From: Nocardioides nematodiphilus
GTDB taxonomy: Bacteria; Actinomycetota; Actinomycetes; Propionibacteriales; Nocardioidaceae
DNA: 64,000 nucleotides
Assembly (NCBI RefSeq): GCF_020216525.1
Contig: NZ_JAIWOY010000003.1
Span: 268,344-332,343, forward strand
Reading direction: 5' to 3'
The number at the start of each line of letters is the position of its first letter. The first letter of the stretch is position 1. A model generated the notes under the pieces. It saw nothing but the letters and a program-made list of their open reading frames with translations, was not told the origin of the DNA and made no database searches. Shown here in pieces: positions 32,521 through 42,796 of this stretch. The position numbers and the translations under genes are program-made.

Positions 32521-33317
32521 GTGAGCGTCGATACGCCCGAGCGCACCGGCCCCACCGGGCCGACGACCCAGCCGCTGCTCACGCTGCGCGGCATCCAGAA
32601 GAGCTTCGGCGCCGTCCACGTCCTGCGTGGCGTCGACCTCGACGTCCGTCCCGGCCGCGTCACCGCGCTCGTCGGTGACAACGGCGCCGGCAAGAGCACC
32701 CTGATCAAGGGCATCGCCGGCATCCACCCCTTCGACGAGGGTGACTACAGCTTCGACGGCCAGCCGGTGAAGGTGCACGGCCCGAAGGACTCCAACGCCC
32801 TCGGCATCGAGGTCGTCTACCAGGACCTCGCGCTGTGCGACAACCTCGACGTCGTCCACAACATGTTCCTCGGTCGTGAGATCACCAAGGGTGGCCTGAT
32901 CGACGAGGACACCATGGAGAAGCGCGCTCGCGAGACCCTCGACGGCCTCTCGGTCCGCACCCTCAAGTCCGTCCGCACCCACGTCTCGGCCCTCTCCGGC
33001 GGACAGCGCCAGACCGTCGCGATCGCGCGCGCCGTCCTGTGGAACTCGAAGGTCGTCATCCTCGACGAGCCGACCGCCGCGCTCGGCGTCGCGCAGACCG
33101 AGCAGGTCCTCAAGCTGGTCCGGCGCCTCGCCGACCGCGGTCTCGGCGTCGTCCTGATCAGCCACAACCTCAACGACGTCTTCGAGGTCGCCGACGACAT
33201 CGCGATCCTGTACCTGGGCGCCATGGTCGGCCAGGTCGAGACCAGCGACTACACCCGTGAGCAGATCGTCACCGCGATCACGACCGGCCAGCTTCCGGCC
33301 AAGACTGGAGGAGCGGC

Positions 33318-33321
<4 letters not shown>
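32521..33321 (+). CDS. Sugar ABC transporter ATP-binding protein
   Basis: A 266-residue single-domain ABC ATPase. Walker A is GDNGAGKST, the signature is LSGGQRQ and Walker B is VVILDEPTAALG, with the switch His in ISHN. It is half the length of the two-domain RbsA/XylG ATPases, so two copies should pair in the transporter. The GTG start at 32521 follows CAAGGAG. It overlaps the permease gene by 4 nt (ATGA). Confidence 0.93.
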
Positions 33322-34589
<1,268 letters not shown>

Positions 34590-34599
34590 AACAAGAAGG

Positions 34600-35841
34600 A
34601 TGGCCGTCACGGTGACACTCTCGGGCGCCGTCTCGGGCACTGAGGAGCTGCGACGCAACAATCTCCGCGCACTGCTGCGTGCGGTGCACACCGGGGGACC
34701 GATGACCCGGGCGCAGCTCACCCGCCTGCTCGGGCTCAATCGCAGCACCATCGGTGGCCTCACGACCACCTTGATCGACCTCGGCCTCGTGGCCGAGCAG
34801 ACAGCGGCTCAGAGCGCCGCTGCGGGTGCCGCCGTCGGCGGCACCCGCAGCGCGCGGCCCTCGCACCTGGTGGTGCCGAGGCCGGAGAACGCTGTGATCG
34901 CGATCGACCTCGGCGTCGACCGCGTCCAGGTCGCGCTCGTCGGCCTGGGGGGCATCGTCCTGGACCGCCGGGTCCGCGAGCACGAGCGCGGCGAGCACGA
35001 CGTCCACCGGGTGGTGGAGCGGGTCGCGACGATGGCCGGCGAGCTCATCGCCGCCGCCGGGCACGGTTGTCGCATCCTCGGCGTCGCCGCCTCCGTTCCG
35101 GGCGCCATCCGATCCGAGGACGGCATGGTCCAGTTCGCACCCAACCTCGGCTGGCACGGCGAGCCGTTCACCCAGCTGCTCTCCGAGCGGCTCGGGCGCC
35201 CCGTACGCACGGGGAACGACGCCAACCTCGGCGTGATGGCCGAGCACCTGCGTGGTGCCGCGGTCGGGCGCCGGCATGTGATCTACCTCGGCGTCAGCGT
35301 CGGCATCGGCGGTGGCTTCCTCGTGGACGGACACCTCCTGTCGGGTGCCAGCGGATATGCGGGGGAGGTCGGTCATCTCCACGTCGACGCAGCGGGGCCG
35401 GAGTGCTCGTGCGGCGACCAGGGCTGCTGGGAGCTCAAGGTCGGCGAGAACCGACTGCTCACCCTCGCCGGGCGCGCGGCGGGCAGCGGCCCGGACGGCG
35501 TCGACGAGGTGATCGCGGCAGCGATCGCCGGGGAGGCCGTCGCCCAGGACGCGCTCACGGAGATCGCGTCGTGGACCGGCGTCGGGCTGCGCTCGCTGAT
35601 CAACCTGTTCAACCCGGAGATGATCGTGGTCGGCGGCACACTGGCCCAGGTGTGGCCCAGCATCGGCGACCAGGTCGAGGAGATCCTCAGCCGCCGCGCG
35701 CTGCTCCCACCCCGGGCGGACGTCGCCGTACTGCCGGCGCGACTCGGGCGGGACTCCTCGCTCATCGGGGCGGCCGAGCTGGCCTTCGAGGCGATCCTCG
35801 AGGACCCGCAGTCGGCGGTGCACTGCATCGCGGCCTCCTGA
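34600..35841 (+). CDS. ROK-family transcriptional regulator
   Basis: A 413-residue ROK protein. A winged HTH lies at about 20-80 (RAQLTRLLGLNRSTIGGLTTTLI). The sugar-kinase-like domain follows with the phosphate-1 motif IAIDLGVDRVQVALV, the ligand block GNDANLGVMAEHL, and the zinc motif CSCGDQGCWE. ATG 34600 abuts its AGAAGGA; GTG 34612 has better spacing and may be the real start. It likely represses the sugar transporter genes in front of it when the sugar is absent. Confidence 0.92.
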   Translation: MAVTVTLSGAVSGTEELRRNNLRALLRAVHTGGPMTRAQLTRLLGLNRSTIGGLTTTLIDLGLVAEQTAAQSAAAGAAVGGTRSARPSHLVVPRPENAVIAIDLGVDRVQVALVGLGGIVLDRRVREHERGEHDVHRVVERVATMAGELIAAAGHGCRILGVAASVPGAIRSEDGMVQFAPNLGWHGEPFTQLLSERLGRPVRTGNDANLGVMAEHLRGAAVGRRHVIYLGVSVGIGGGFLVDGHLLSGASGYAGEVGHLHVDAAGPECSCGDQGCWELKVGENRLLTLAGRAAGSGPDGVDEVIAAAIAGEAVAQDALTEIASWTGVGLRSLINLFNPEMIVVGGTLAQVWPSIGDQVEEILSRRALLPPRADVAVLPARLGRDSSLIGAAELAFEAILEDPQSAVHCIAAS

Positions 35842-35862
35842 GACCGGTAGCCTTCTGCCGCC

Positions 35863-36501
35863 ATGCTTGAGAGATTCCGCGCCTTCTGGACCAAGGTCCT
35901 CACGCCCGTCGCCCGTCTGCTCCTCCGGATGGGAGTCAGCGCCGACGCCGTCACCTTCGTCGGCACGATCGGCGTCGTCGTCGGCGCGCTCGCGTTCTTC
36001 CCGGGCGGCCACCTGCTCGGCGGCGTCCTGTTCATCACCGCGTTCGTGTTCAGCGATCTGATCGACGGTCACATGTCGCGGATGTCCGGCACGTCGAGCA
36101 AGTTCGGGGCGTTCCTGGACTCCACACTCGACCGGGTGGGCGACGCCGCGATCTTCGGGGGCCTGGCGCTCTACTTCGCCGGCGTCGGCGACGACCGGCT
36201 CTACCTGTGGCTGTCGCTGATCTGCCTCTCGATGGGGTCCGTGACCTCGTACGCCCGCTCGCGCGCGGAGAGCCTCGGCTACCAGGCGAAGGTCGGCATC
36301 GCCGAGCGTGCCGACCGGCTGGTCTCGATCCTGGTCATGACCGGTCTGGGCGGCATCGCGCTCGACCTGGGCTGGGACTGGGGCATCTGGCTGCCGCGGG
36401 TCACCCTGTGGGCCCTCGCCGTCGCCTCCACCGTCACGGTGGGCCAGCGGATCTGGGTCGTGCGCCAGCAGGCGATGGCCGAGGGCAACCCGCAGCCGTA
36501 G
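35863..36501 (+). CDS. pgsA: CDP-alcohol phosphatidyltransferase (PgsA/phosphatidylinositol phosphate synthase type)
   Basis: A 212-residue membrane enzyme with about five or six helices. The family signature appears as DLIDGHMSRMSGTSSKFGAF, with LDSTLDRVGD completing the D-x2-D-G/D-x3-D pattern; the usual Ala before Arg is Ser. In mycobacteria the gene next to the HIT gene and thrS makes phosphatidylinositol phosphate. The acyltransferase and PimA genes that normally follow are not here; pdxS follows instead. Start ATG 35863. Confidence 0.9.
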   Translation: MLERFRAFWTKVLTPVARLLLRMGVSADAVTFVGTIGVVVGALAFFPGGHLLGGVLFITAFVFSDLIDGHMSRMSGTSSKFGAFLDSTLDRVGDAAIFGGLALYFAGVGDDRLYLWLSLICLSMGSVTSYARSRAESLGYQAKVGIAERADRLVSILVMTGLGGIALDLGWDWGIWLPRVTLWALAVASTVTVGQRIWVVRQQAMAEGNPQP

Positions 36502-36532
36502 ACCCGGCCGGTGCACCTTAAGTAAACGGCCC

Positions 36533-36538
36533 TAGGAT
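36533..36538 (+). promoter_or_regulatory. Candidate -10 element giving a leaderless pdxS mRNA
   Basis: TAGGAT ends 7 nt before ATG 36546 and no Shine-Dalgarno sequence intervenes. Transcription would start at or next to the A of the start codon. The -35 region is weak, as is common in actinobacteria. Confidence 0.5.
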
Positions 36539-36545
36539 TCGCCCT

Positions 36546-37442
36546 ATGGCTGATAGCACCACCGGAACCGGTACGACCCCCGTCAAGCGCGGCATGGCCG
36601 AGATGCTCAAGGGCGGCGTGATCATGGACGTCGTCAACGCCGAGCAGGCGAAGATCGCAGAGGACGCCGGCGCTGTGGCGGTGATGGCGCTCGAGCGCGT
36701 GCCCGCCGACATCCGCGCCCAGGGCGGCGTGTCCCGCATGTCCGACCCCGACATGATCGATGGCATCATCGAGGCCGTCTCGATCCCGGTGATGGCCAAG
36801 GCCCGCATCGGTCACTTCGTCGAGGCGCAGGTGTTGCAGTCCCTCGGCGTCGACTACATCGACGAGTCCGAGGTCCTGACCCCGGTCGACTACGAGAACC
36901 ACATCGACAAGTGGGCCTTCACGGTCCCGTTCGTCTGCGGTGCGACCAACCTGGGCGAGGCGCTGCGCCGCATCACCGAGGGCGCGGCGATGATCCGCTC
37001 CAAGGGTGAGGCCGGCACCGGCGACGCCTCCAACGCCGTGGGCCACATGCGCACCCTGCGTCAGCAGATCCGCCGCCTCACGGTGCTCTCGGACGACGAG
37101 CTCTACGTCGCGGCCAAGGAGCTGCAGGCTCCGTACGAGCTGGTCAAGGAGGTCGCGCGCACCGGCAAGCTGCCCGTCGTCCTCTTCACCGCAGGCGGCA
37201 TCGCCACCCCGGCCGACGCCGCGATGATGATGCAGCTCGGCGCCGAGGGCGTCTTCGTCGGCTCCGGCATCTTCAAGTCCGGCAATCCGGCTCAGCGCGC
37301 CGAGGCGATCGTGAAGGCGACCACCTTCTTCGATGACGCGGACGTGATCGCCAAGGTCTCGCGCGGTCTGGGCGAGGCGATGGTCGGCATCAACGTCGAC
37401 GAGATCCCCCAGCCCCACCGTCTCGCCGAGCGCGGCTGGTGA
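36546..37442 (+). CDS. pdxS: Pyridoxal 5'-phosphate synthase lyase subunit PdxS
   Basis: A 298-residue TIM-barrel synthase that makes PLP from ribose 5-phosphate, glyceraldehyde 3-phosphate and ammonia supplied by PdxT. Asp28 (GVIMDVV) and Lys85 ([10 protein letters not shown]) match the catalytic residues. The second lysine lies in the block RMRTLRQQ-like region, and the phosphate loop [10 protein letters not shown] is near the C terminus. Full length. Its partner gene pdxT is usually adjacent but lies 3.9 kb downstream here. Confidence 0.96.
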   Translation: MADSTTGTGTTPVKRGMAEMLKGGVIMDVVNAEQAKIAEDAGAVAVMALERVPADIRAQGGVSRMSDPDMIDGIIEAVSIPVMAKARIGHFVEAQVLQSLGVDYIDESEVLTPVDYENHIDKWAFTVPFVCGATNLGEALRRITEGAAMIRSKGEAGTGDASNAVGHMRTLRQQIRRLTVLSDDELYVAAKELQAPYELVKEVARTGKLPVVLFTAGGIATPADAAMMMQLGAEGVFVGSGIFKSGNPAQRAEAIVKATTFFDDADVIAKVSRGLGEAMVGINVDEIPQPHRLAERGW

Positions 37443-37453
37443 TCTGACCTCGA

Positions 37454-37489
37454 CGAGTGGCCGGAGGGACTCACCCTTTCGGCCACTCG
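37454..37489 (+). terminator. Terminator after pdxS
   Basis: A 10-bp perfect outer stem (37454-37463 with 37480-37489) has a further AGGG/CCCT pairing inside. It ends the pdxS transcript and isolates the secretion gene set that follows. The remainder of the 205-nt gap before 37648 must hold that operon's promoter; no unambiguous -35/-10 pair stands out. Confidence 0.75.
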
Positions 37490-37647
37490 GCATGGCCCAG
37501 GTCACCGGAGAAAGTCCTCAAGTCGGCTCTACTGCCGCGTCATACCCCGGGTGTTTGCTCGTCTCATCGGTACCCGACTCGGCATACCGGTGATCGATCT
37601 CTCGCATCGGACGGTTCGCCGGGTCTCCTGACAGAGGGGACAACATC

Positions 37648-38181
37648 ATGAAGAAGTCGACCAAGGGCGCGTTGGCCGCCGGCTCCGCCGCGGTGCTGCT
37701 GCTCGGTGGCGCAGGCTCGCTGGCGTACTGGAACGCGCAGCAGACCGTCGCCGGTGGCGCGATCAGCGCGGGCAACCTCGCGCTGAGCAGCCCGAGCTGC
37801 GGTAGCGGCTGGACCTACGACTCCGGTGAGCAGGCGCCCGGCGCGACCTTCACGCCCGGATCCTCGCTGCTCGTGCCCGGTGACGTCATCACCGAGACGT
37901 GCACCACCACGCTCACAGCCACGGGAGAGCACATGCGCGGCACCATCGGCGCGTCCACGCCGGGGTCGATCACCCCGTTCGTCGTCGGTGTCGGCTCCGT
38001 CACGGGCGCGACGCCGGCGCTCGGCGGCGCCGGCAGCAACGAGTTCACCGAGGCGAACAGCGGGAACACGCTCAGCATCCGGATCACCGTGACGTTCCCC
38101 GCCGGCAGCGACAACACCACCAAGCTGGCCTCCGCCACGCTTGACGCCATCACCCTCACCGCGACCCAGATCCACTCCTGA
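37648..38181 (+). CDS. TasA/camelysin-like exported protein with alternate-type signal peptide
   Basis: A 177-residue secreted protein. The N terminus has Lys residues, a hydrophobic run and then SLAYWNAQQT, followed by GGAISAGNLAL. This is the pattern of SipW-processed TasA/camelysin precursors, where an aromatic pair (YW) follows the cleavage region. A first beta-strand is clear, and the mature part is beta-rich with two Cys pairs. GAGGGGA lies before ATG 37648. It is followed by a second similar protein and a SipW-type peptidase, its probable processing enzyme. A fibre or surface-coat role is inferred. Confidence 0.78.
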   Translation: MKKSTKGALAAGSAAVLLLGGAGSLAYWNAQQTVAGGAISAGNLALSSPSCGSGWTYDSGEQAPGATFTPGSSLLVPGDVITETCTTTLTATGEHMRGTIGASTPGSITPFVVGVGSVTGATPALGGAGSNEFTEANSGNTLSIRITVTFPAGSDNTTKLASATLDAITLTATQIHS

Positions 38182-38206
38182 CAGGTCGCGTCTGAGCAGT
38201 TCCACC

Positions 38207-38863
38207 ATGTCCTCTCCGTACGCGCCGCGCCACCGCGCGGCGACGCGTCGGCGCACCCCTCGGGTTGCCGCCGGAGCCGTCGCCGCCGCGGTGGCCCTCG
38301 TGCTGCTGCTCGGAGGGCAGGGATCCTTCGCCACCTGGGCCACGAGTCGCTCGGTCGCCGGTGGCAGCGTCAAGGCGGGCACGCTCTCGATCGGTGCCCT
38401 CTCGTGCGGCTCGTGGCAGCTCATCCAGGCCGGTGGCACCACGACCGGCGCCCCGTCGCCGAACCCGACGACCTACACCAACCAGGTGCTCCAGCCCAAC
38501 GACGTGCTCACCTTGACCTGCACCACGACGCTGACCGTGACGGGTGAGCATCAGCGCGGCACGCTCGCGCTCACTGGCGCCGGGTCGGCGCCGGCGCCGC
38601 TGGTGGTCGACGGGACGCTGAGCAAGACCGACGGCTCGACCGGGAGCACCAGCTACCCGATCATCACGGTCGGCGCCACCGCCGCCAACGGCGGAGCGCA
38701 CACCGACAAGCAGTTCACCGACAAGGACGACGGCGCCACCGTCTCCGTCCTGGTCGCGCTGTCGGTCCCCAACACCAACACCGCCAACGGCACCGGCGAC
38801 CAGTCGTTCCCCGGCTGGAACGCGACCCAGCTGAGCCTCACCGCGACGCAGGTGCACTCATGA
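38207..38863 (+). CDS. Second TasA/camelysin-like exported protein
   Basis: A 218-residue protein with an Arg-rich N region, a long hydrophobic stretch and the boundary FATWATSRSVAGGSVKAGTL. It aligns in layout with the gene upstream (aromatic-Trp pair, then V-AGG-x-x-x-AG-x-L). The tail ends TATQVHS, and the upstream one ends TATQIHS, so the two are paralogues. Two Cys pairs are likely disulfides. The ATG at 38207 has a weak ribosome site. Its stop overlaps the peptidase gene by 4 nt. Confidence 0.78.
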   Translation: MSSPYAPRHRAATRRRTPRVAAGAVAAAVALVLLLGGQGSFATWATSRSVAGGSVKAGTLSIGALSCGSWQLIQAGGTTTGAPSPNPTTYTNQVLQPNDVLTLTCTTTLTVTGEHQRGTLALTGAGSAPAPLVVDGTLSKTDGSTGSTSYPIITVGATAANGGAHTDKQFTDKDDGATVSVLVALSVPNTNTANGTGDQSFPGWNATQLSLTATQVHS

Positions 38864-39426
38864 GGGGCGTCGTCGGATGGGTCGGGCAGGTGATCGCGTG
38901 GGCGGTCATCCTGTTCGCCGTGGCGCTGATCGCGCTCGCCGTGGCGATCCCTCGCCTGGGCGGGGCGACGCCGTACACGATCCTCACCGGGTCGATGCAG
39001 CCGCACTACCCGCCCGGGACGCTTGTCGTCGCCCAGCCGGTCGACCCCGACCGGCTCAAGGTCGGCGACGTCGTGACCTACCAGCTCCACTCCGGCGAGG
39101 CCGAGGTGGTCACCCACCGGATCGTCGCCGTCGGAAGGACGCTCGGCGGCCAGCTGAGCTTCCAGACCCAGGGTGATGCCAACAATGCCGCAGATGACCC
39201 CTGGGTGATGCCGATCCAGATCAGAGGCAGGCTCTGGTACGCGGTCCCGTACCTGGGGAGGCTCAACGTCCTGTTCGACGGGCGCGAGCACCAGTGGCTG
39301 GTCTACACCGCCGCCGCCGGACTCGGCGGCTATGCGGTCGTGATGTTCCTGGGAGCGGCCCGCGATCGGACGCGGAGCCGAGCAGCGAAGCGGAAGGAGG
39401 GCACGACATGCGGACGGCACGCCTGA
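38860..39426 (+). CDS. sipW: SipW-type signal peptidase I
   Basis: A 188-residue membrane peptidase. A transmembrane helix covers about 8-30. The nucleophile is in ILTGSMQPHYPPG (Ser45), and the general base is His86 (VVTHRIVAVG) rather than Lys. That marks the ER/archaeal-like SipW group that cleaves TasA-type precursors. The C-terminal helix is near 150-168, and the tail is basic. ATG 38860 overlaps the upstream stop (ATGA). Neighbouring genes encode its likely substrates. Confidence 0.9.
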   Translation: MRGVVGWVGQVIAWAVILFAVALIALAVAIPRLGGATPYTILTGSMQPHYPPGTLVVAQPVDPDRLKVGDVVTYQLHSGEAEVVTHRIVAVGRTLGGQLSFQTQGDANNAADDPWVMPIQIRGRLWYAVPYLGRLNVLFDGREHQWLVYTAAAGLGGYAVVMFLGAARDRTRSRAAKRKEGTTCGRHA

Positions 39427-40148
39427 TCGCCCTCGTGGTGGCCCTGCTCTGCCTCGTCTCGCCGGCGCGCGCGGCCGGCCAGCTCGGGCTGAGCTGGGAC
39501 GGCAGGGCCTGGGCCAGCCAGCTCACCGGCGCGCTCTTCGATCGGCCCGGCACGATCGACCGTTGGGTGCCGGGGGACAGCGACAGCAGGCACTTCTACG
39601 TCCGCAACCAGGGCGGCGACGCCGCGCGGCTCACGATCGTGTACGACCTGCCGCCCGACACCCTGGTCAACGCCGACGACTTCGAGGTCACCGCGGCGGT
39701 CGACGGGGGAGCGCCGGTCGTGATCACCCCCGGCGTCGGCTGGCTCCCGCTCGACCAGACAACGCTGGCCGACGGCGCCGTCGCGGACGTCGCGGTCACG
39801 GCGACCTTCCGCTTGACCTCGACCAACCGGTCGATGAGCCAGGCCTTCCCGCTCGCCTTCCGGGTCACGCTCACCGAGGTCGTCGGGGCGACCCCGCTTC
39901 CCGATGCGACGCCCACCCCGGCCGGCGTCGCCCACCCGCACGGCTCCCCGGCACCGGGGTCGGGTCCCGCTCAGGGCTCGGGTCCCGCCGAGGGCTCGGG
40001 TCCCGCGCAGAGCTCGGGAGGCGGCGGTCTGCTGCCGGGCACCGGCGCGCCGGAGGTCGGCTGGTTCGTGGCGCTCGGCATCCTGTGCCTGAGTGGCGGC
40101 CTGCTCATCGTGGGGCTGTCGCGAAGGAGGGAGCGCGATGCTGACTAG
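39408..40148 (+). CDS. Exported protein with LPGTG sortase anchor
   Basis: A 246-residue surface protein. A cleavable signal peptide (ends PARA) is followed by a beta-rich domain of about 150 residues (HFYVRNQGGDAARLTIVYDL). Next come a Pro/Gly/Ser linker containing three 6-residue repeats, the sorting signal LPGTG, a hydrophobic helix and RRR. It resembles the C-terminal cell-wall anchor used by sortases; no sortase gene is in the window. GGAAGGAGG sits before ATG 39408. It overlaps the peptidase gene end and the next gene start. It may anchor the neighbouring fibre-like proteins to the wall. Confidence 0.78.
   Translation: MRTARLIALVVALLCLVSPARAAGQLGLSWDGRAWASQLTGALFDRPGTIDRWVPGDSDSRHFYVRNQGGDAARLTIVYDLPPDTLVNADDFEVTAAVDGGAPVVITPGVGWLPLDQTTLADGAVADVAVTATFRLTSTNRSMSQAFPLAFRVTLTEVVGATPLPDATPTPAGVAHPHGSPAPGSGPAQGSGPAEGSGPAQSSGGGGLLPGTGAPEVGWFVALGILCLSGGLLIVGLSRRRERDAD
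39957..40010 (+). repeat. Three tandem 18-bp coding repeats
   Basis: Units 39957-39974, 39975-39992 and 39993-40010 encode GSGPAQ, GSGPAE and GSGPAQ. They lie in the linker just before the LPGTG signal, where length variation is tolerated. Confidence 0.8.
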
Positions 40149-40773
40149 GTTGCGACGCCTGAGCCTGCGCTCGCGCATCACCCTCGTGATCGTCCTGGCC
40201 CTCGTCCTGGGCGGCGCGCCCGCGGCCTGGGCGTACTGGACCTCGACGCAGGCGGCGAACAACACCCAGACCTTCACCGTCGGTCACCTCGACCTCCAGC
40301 TCAGCGGAACGCAGAGCGGCACGTTGGTGTTCGCGGACAACGTCACCGACTACACCCCCTTCGACACCGCCGCGATGTATCCGGGCGCGACCTACGCCGC
40401 GCTCCTGACGGTGAGGAACAACGGATCGATCCCGCTGTCGTACTGGCTCAGCGTCCAGGACACGCACGCCTCCCCGAACCTCGCCGGCTCCCTGACCACC
40501 ATCGCCCGCGCGGCCGGGACGGTCAGCGGGACGGCGCCGAGCGCGACCTGCGGCGGTGGCACCAGCCTGGCGGCCGCGCAGACCGTGACCGCCACGGACA
40601 CGACCTTCAACGCGATGGGCACGGCCGCGGCGCAGCGCCGGCAGCTGGCGCCCGGGGCGACCGAGTCGATCTGCGTCGAGCTCGACATGCTGACCAGCGC
40701 GCCGAGCTCCGCGCAGGGGCAGACGAGCACCGTCGTCTACACCGCCCACGCCGAACAGGTGGCCCAGCCGTGA
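40138..40773 (+). CDS. Third TasA-like exported protein
   Basis: A 211-residue secreted protein. The N terminus is Arg-rich with a hydrophobic run, then AAWAYWTSTQAANNTQTFTV, the alternate-type pattern with the YW pair. Strand-rich blocks HLDLQLSGTQSG and YAALLTVRNNGSIPLSYWL are typical of TasA/camelysin folds. GAAGGAGGG precedes ATG 40138, which lies inside the end of the LPGTG gene (11-nt overlap). Its stop overlaps the next gene start. Likely a SipW substrate. Confidence 0.78.
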   Translation: MLTRLRRLSLRSRITLVIVLALVLGGAPAAWAYWTSTQAANNTQTFTVGHLDLQLSGTQSGTLVFADNVTDYTPFDTAAMYPGATYAALLTVRNNGSIPLSYWLSVQDTHASPNLAGSLTTIARAAGTVSGTAPSATCGGGTSLAAAQTVTATDTTFNAMGTAAAQRRQLAPGATESICVELDMLTSAPSSAQGQTSTVVYTAHAEQVAQP

Positions 40774-41309
40774 TGATCCGCACTCGCCTCGTGGCGCCGC
40801 TCGTCGTCGTGCTCGCGGTGGTCTCCCTGGCCCTCGCGCCGAGCGCCTGGGCCTGGTGGAGCGACACCGGCAAGGCGACCTCGACGGTCACCGCGACGAC
40901 CCTGCAGAACCCGGTCGCACTGGGGACCTCGTCGAACTGCACCGCGAACAACTCCCTGCTCGGGAGCACGATCACGTTCAAGTGGACGGGCGTCACCCCC
41001 CTCGCCTCGCCGGCACCCCAGCTCGCGAACTACGAGTACGAGCTGCGCTTCATCAATCGCAGCAACGGCTCGCTCGTCGGCACCGCGACGGTCGCGCACA
41101 GCGGCGCGGCCGGCACGCAGCAGTCGTACCAGAACGGCGCCTCGACGCTCGCCAACCTGCTCGGGCTCAACCTGCTCTCGCAGAACAACATGACCGTGCA
41201 GATCCACACGCACCTCAAGGGCACCACCTGGTACGGCGCGTCGCCGGTCAGCATCAACTGGACCGTCACGACGATCGCGAGCATCGCGACGTTCACCTGC
41301 AACGCCTGA
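40770..41309 (+). CDS. Fourth small exported protein of the SipW set
   Basis: A 179-residue protein starting at GTG 40770 or ATG 40773, with a hydrophobic signal ending [11 protein letters not shown], again an aromatic pair at the boundary. The mature part is Thr/Asn-rich and beta-predicted ([15 protein letters not shown]), with a Cys near each end. It shares the boundary pattern but not the body of the TasA-like genes. It is the last gene of the insertion, 16 nt upstream of pdxT, so pdxT may be co-transcribed. Confidence 0.7.
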   Translation: MMIRTRLVAPLVVVLAVVSLALAPSAWAWWSDTGKATSTVTATTLQNPVALGTSSNCTANNSLLGSTITFKWTGVTPLASPAPQLANYEYELRFINRSNGSLVGTATVAHSGAAGTQQSYQNGASTLANLLGLNLLSQNNMTVQIHTHLKGTTWYGASPVSINWTVTTIASIATFTCNA

Positions 41310-41325
41310 CGTAGAGTGCCGCCTC

Positions 41326-41901
41326 GTGCGGATCGGTGTGCTTGCCCTGCAAGGTGACGTGCGGGAGCACGTCGCGAGTCTCGAGAGCCTGGGCGTGGAG
41401 ACGCTGACGGTGCGCCGGCCCAGTGAGCTGGCGCAGTGCGACGGACTGGTCATCCCCGGCGGGGAGTCCACCACGATGATCAAGCTCGCGCGGATCTTCG
41501 AGCTGCTCGAGCCGCTGCGCGAGCGCGTCCGGGCGGGCATGCCGGCGTTCGGCACCTGCGCGGGGATGATCCTGCTCGCCGACCGGATCGTCGACGGCGC
41601 CGAGGGCCAGGAGACGATCGGCGGCCTCGACATCACCGTGCGCCGCAACGCGTTCGGCCGCCAGGTCGACTCCTTCGAGGGCGAGCTCGCCGTCCAGGGG
41701 CTCGACGAGCCGGTCCACGGCGTCTTCATCCGCGCTCCCTGGGTCGAGGAGACCGGGCCGGACGTCGAGGTCCTGGCGTCCAGCAACGGTCACCCCGTGG
41801 CCGTACGACAGGGCCATCTGCTCGCCACCAGCTTCCACCCGGAGGTGGCCTCGGACGCCCGGATGCATGGGGTGTTCGTGGAGATGGTGCGCGCTCAGTA
41901 A
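41326..41901 (+). CDS. pdxT: Glutaminase subunit of PLP synthase PdxT
   Basis: A 191-residue class I glutaminase that feeds ammonia to PdxS. The nucleophile is Cys78 (AFGTCAGM), and the His171/Glu173 pair is in [13 protein letters not shown] at 46-49 is the oxyanion block. The start is GTG 41326. TAGAGT lies 8 nt before it and no ribosome site is present, so a leaderless transcript is possible beside read-through from the secretion genes. pdxS is 3.9 kb upstream. Confidence 0.95.
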   Translation: MRIGVLALQGDVREHVASLESLGVETLTVRRPSELAQCDGLVIPGGESTTMIKLARIFELLEPLRERVRAGMPAFGTCAGMILLADRIVDGAEGQETIGGLDITVRRNAFGRQVDSFEGELAVQGLDEPVHGVFIRAPWVEETGPDVEVLASSNGHPVAVRQGHLLATSFHPEVASDARMHGVFVEMVRAQ

Positions 41902-41911
41902 GATCCTGCCC

Positions 41912-42682
41912 ATGTCTGGGCACTCCAAATGGGCCACCACGAAGCACAAGAAGGCTGCGATCGACGCCAAGCGCAGCAAGCTGTGGGCGAAGCTCATCAA
42001 GAACATCGAGATCGCGGCCAAGATGGGTGGCCCTGACCCCTCCGGCAATCCGACCCTCTTCGACGCGATCTACAAGGCCAAGAAGCAGTCGGTCCCCAAC
42101 GACAACATCGAGCGCGCCCGCAAGCGGGGCGGCGGTCTCGACGGCGGCGGCGTCGACTACACCACGATCATGTACGAGGTCTACGGCCCGGCCGGTGTCG
42201 CGTTGCTCGTCGAGTGTCTGACCGACAACAAGAACCGTGCCGCGATGGAGGTCCGCACCGCGGTCACCCGCAACGGCGGCACCATGGCCGACCCCGGCTC
42301 GGTCTCGCGCCTCTTCGGCCGCAAGGGCATCGTCGTCCTCAACAAGGAGCAGGAGGGCAAGGAGGTCGACGAGGACGCCGTCCTCGAGGCCACCCTCGAC
42401 GCCGGTGCCGAGGACGTCAACGACCTCGGCGAGGCCTGGCAGGTCTACTCCGAGCCGACCGACGTCGTCGCGGTCCGTACGGCCCTGCAGGACGCCGGTC
42501 TCGACTACGAGTCCGCCGACGTGGAGTTCGTGGCGAGCATGGAGATCCCGGTCGCCGATGCCGAGACCGCCACCAAGGTGATGAAGCTCGTCGACGTGAT
42601 CGACGACCTCGACGACGTGCAGAACGTCTTCTCCAACGCCCAGATCTCCGACGAGATCCTGGAGCAGCTCGACGAGGAGTGA
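41912..42682 (+). CDS. yebC: YebC/PmpR-family regulatory protein
   Basis: A 256-residue protein. The canonical opening [20 protein letters not shown] is followed by three mixed domains ([29 protein letters not shown]). Members bind DNA or assist translation of proline-rich stretches. TAAGAT ends 7 nt before ATG 41912, and no ribosome site is seen, again a leaderless-type start. It lies between pdxT and ruvC, the usual actinobacterial order. Confidence 0.95.
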   Translation: MSGHSKWATTKHKKAAIDAKRSKLWAKLIKNIEIAAKMGGPDPSGNPTLFDAIYKAKKQSVPNDNIERARKRGGGLDGGGVDYTTIMYEVYGPAGVALLVECLTDNKNRAAMEVRTAVTRNGGTMADPGSVSRLFGRKGIVVLNKEQEGKEVDEDAVLEATLDAGAEDVNDLGEAWQVYSEPTDVVAVRTALQDAGLDYESADVEFVASMEIPVADAETATKVMKLVDVIDDLDDVQNVFSNAQISDEILEQLDEE

Positions 42683-42712
42683 CGCACGGCGCCATCCGGC
42701 GCTGATGCTTCC

Positions 42713-42743
42713 GAGGGCCCCGCGTGTCTCACGCGGGGCCCTC
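42713..42743 (+). terminator. Terminator between yebC and ruvC
   Basis: A perfect 14-bp stem (42713-42726 with 42730-42743) has a TCT loop; the following run is GCCGTCTTCC. A TAGTCT hexamer at 42755-42760 is a plausible -10 for the ruvCAB operon that begins after it. Confidence 0.8.
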
Positions 42744-42796
42744 GCCGTCTTCCGATAGTCTGCGAACAGACGTTCGATTGGCGGGGCAGGGGAGGT

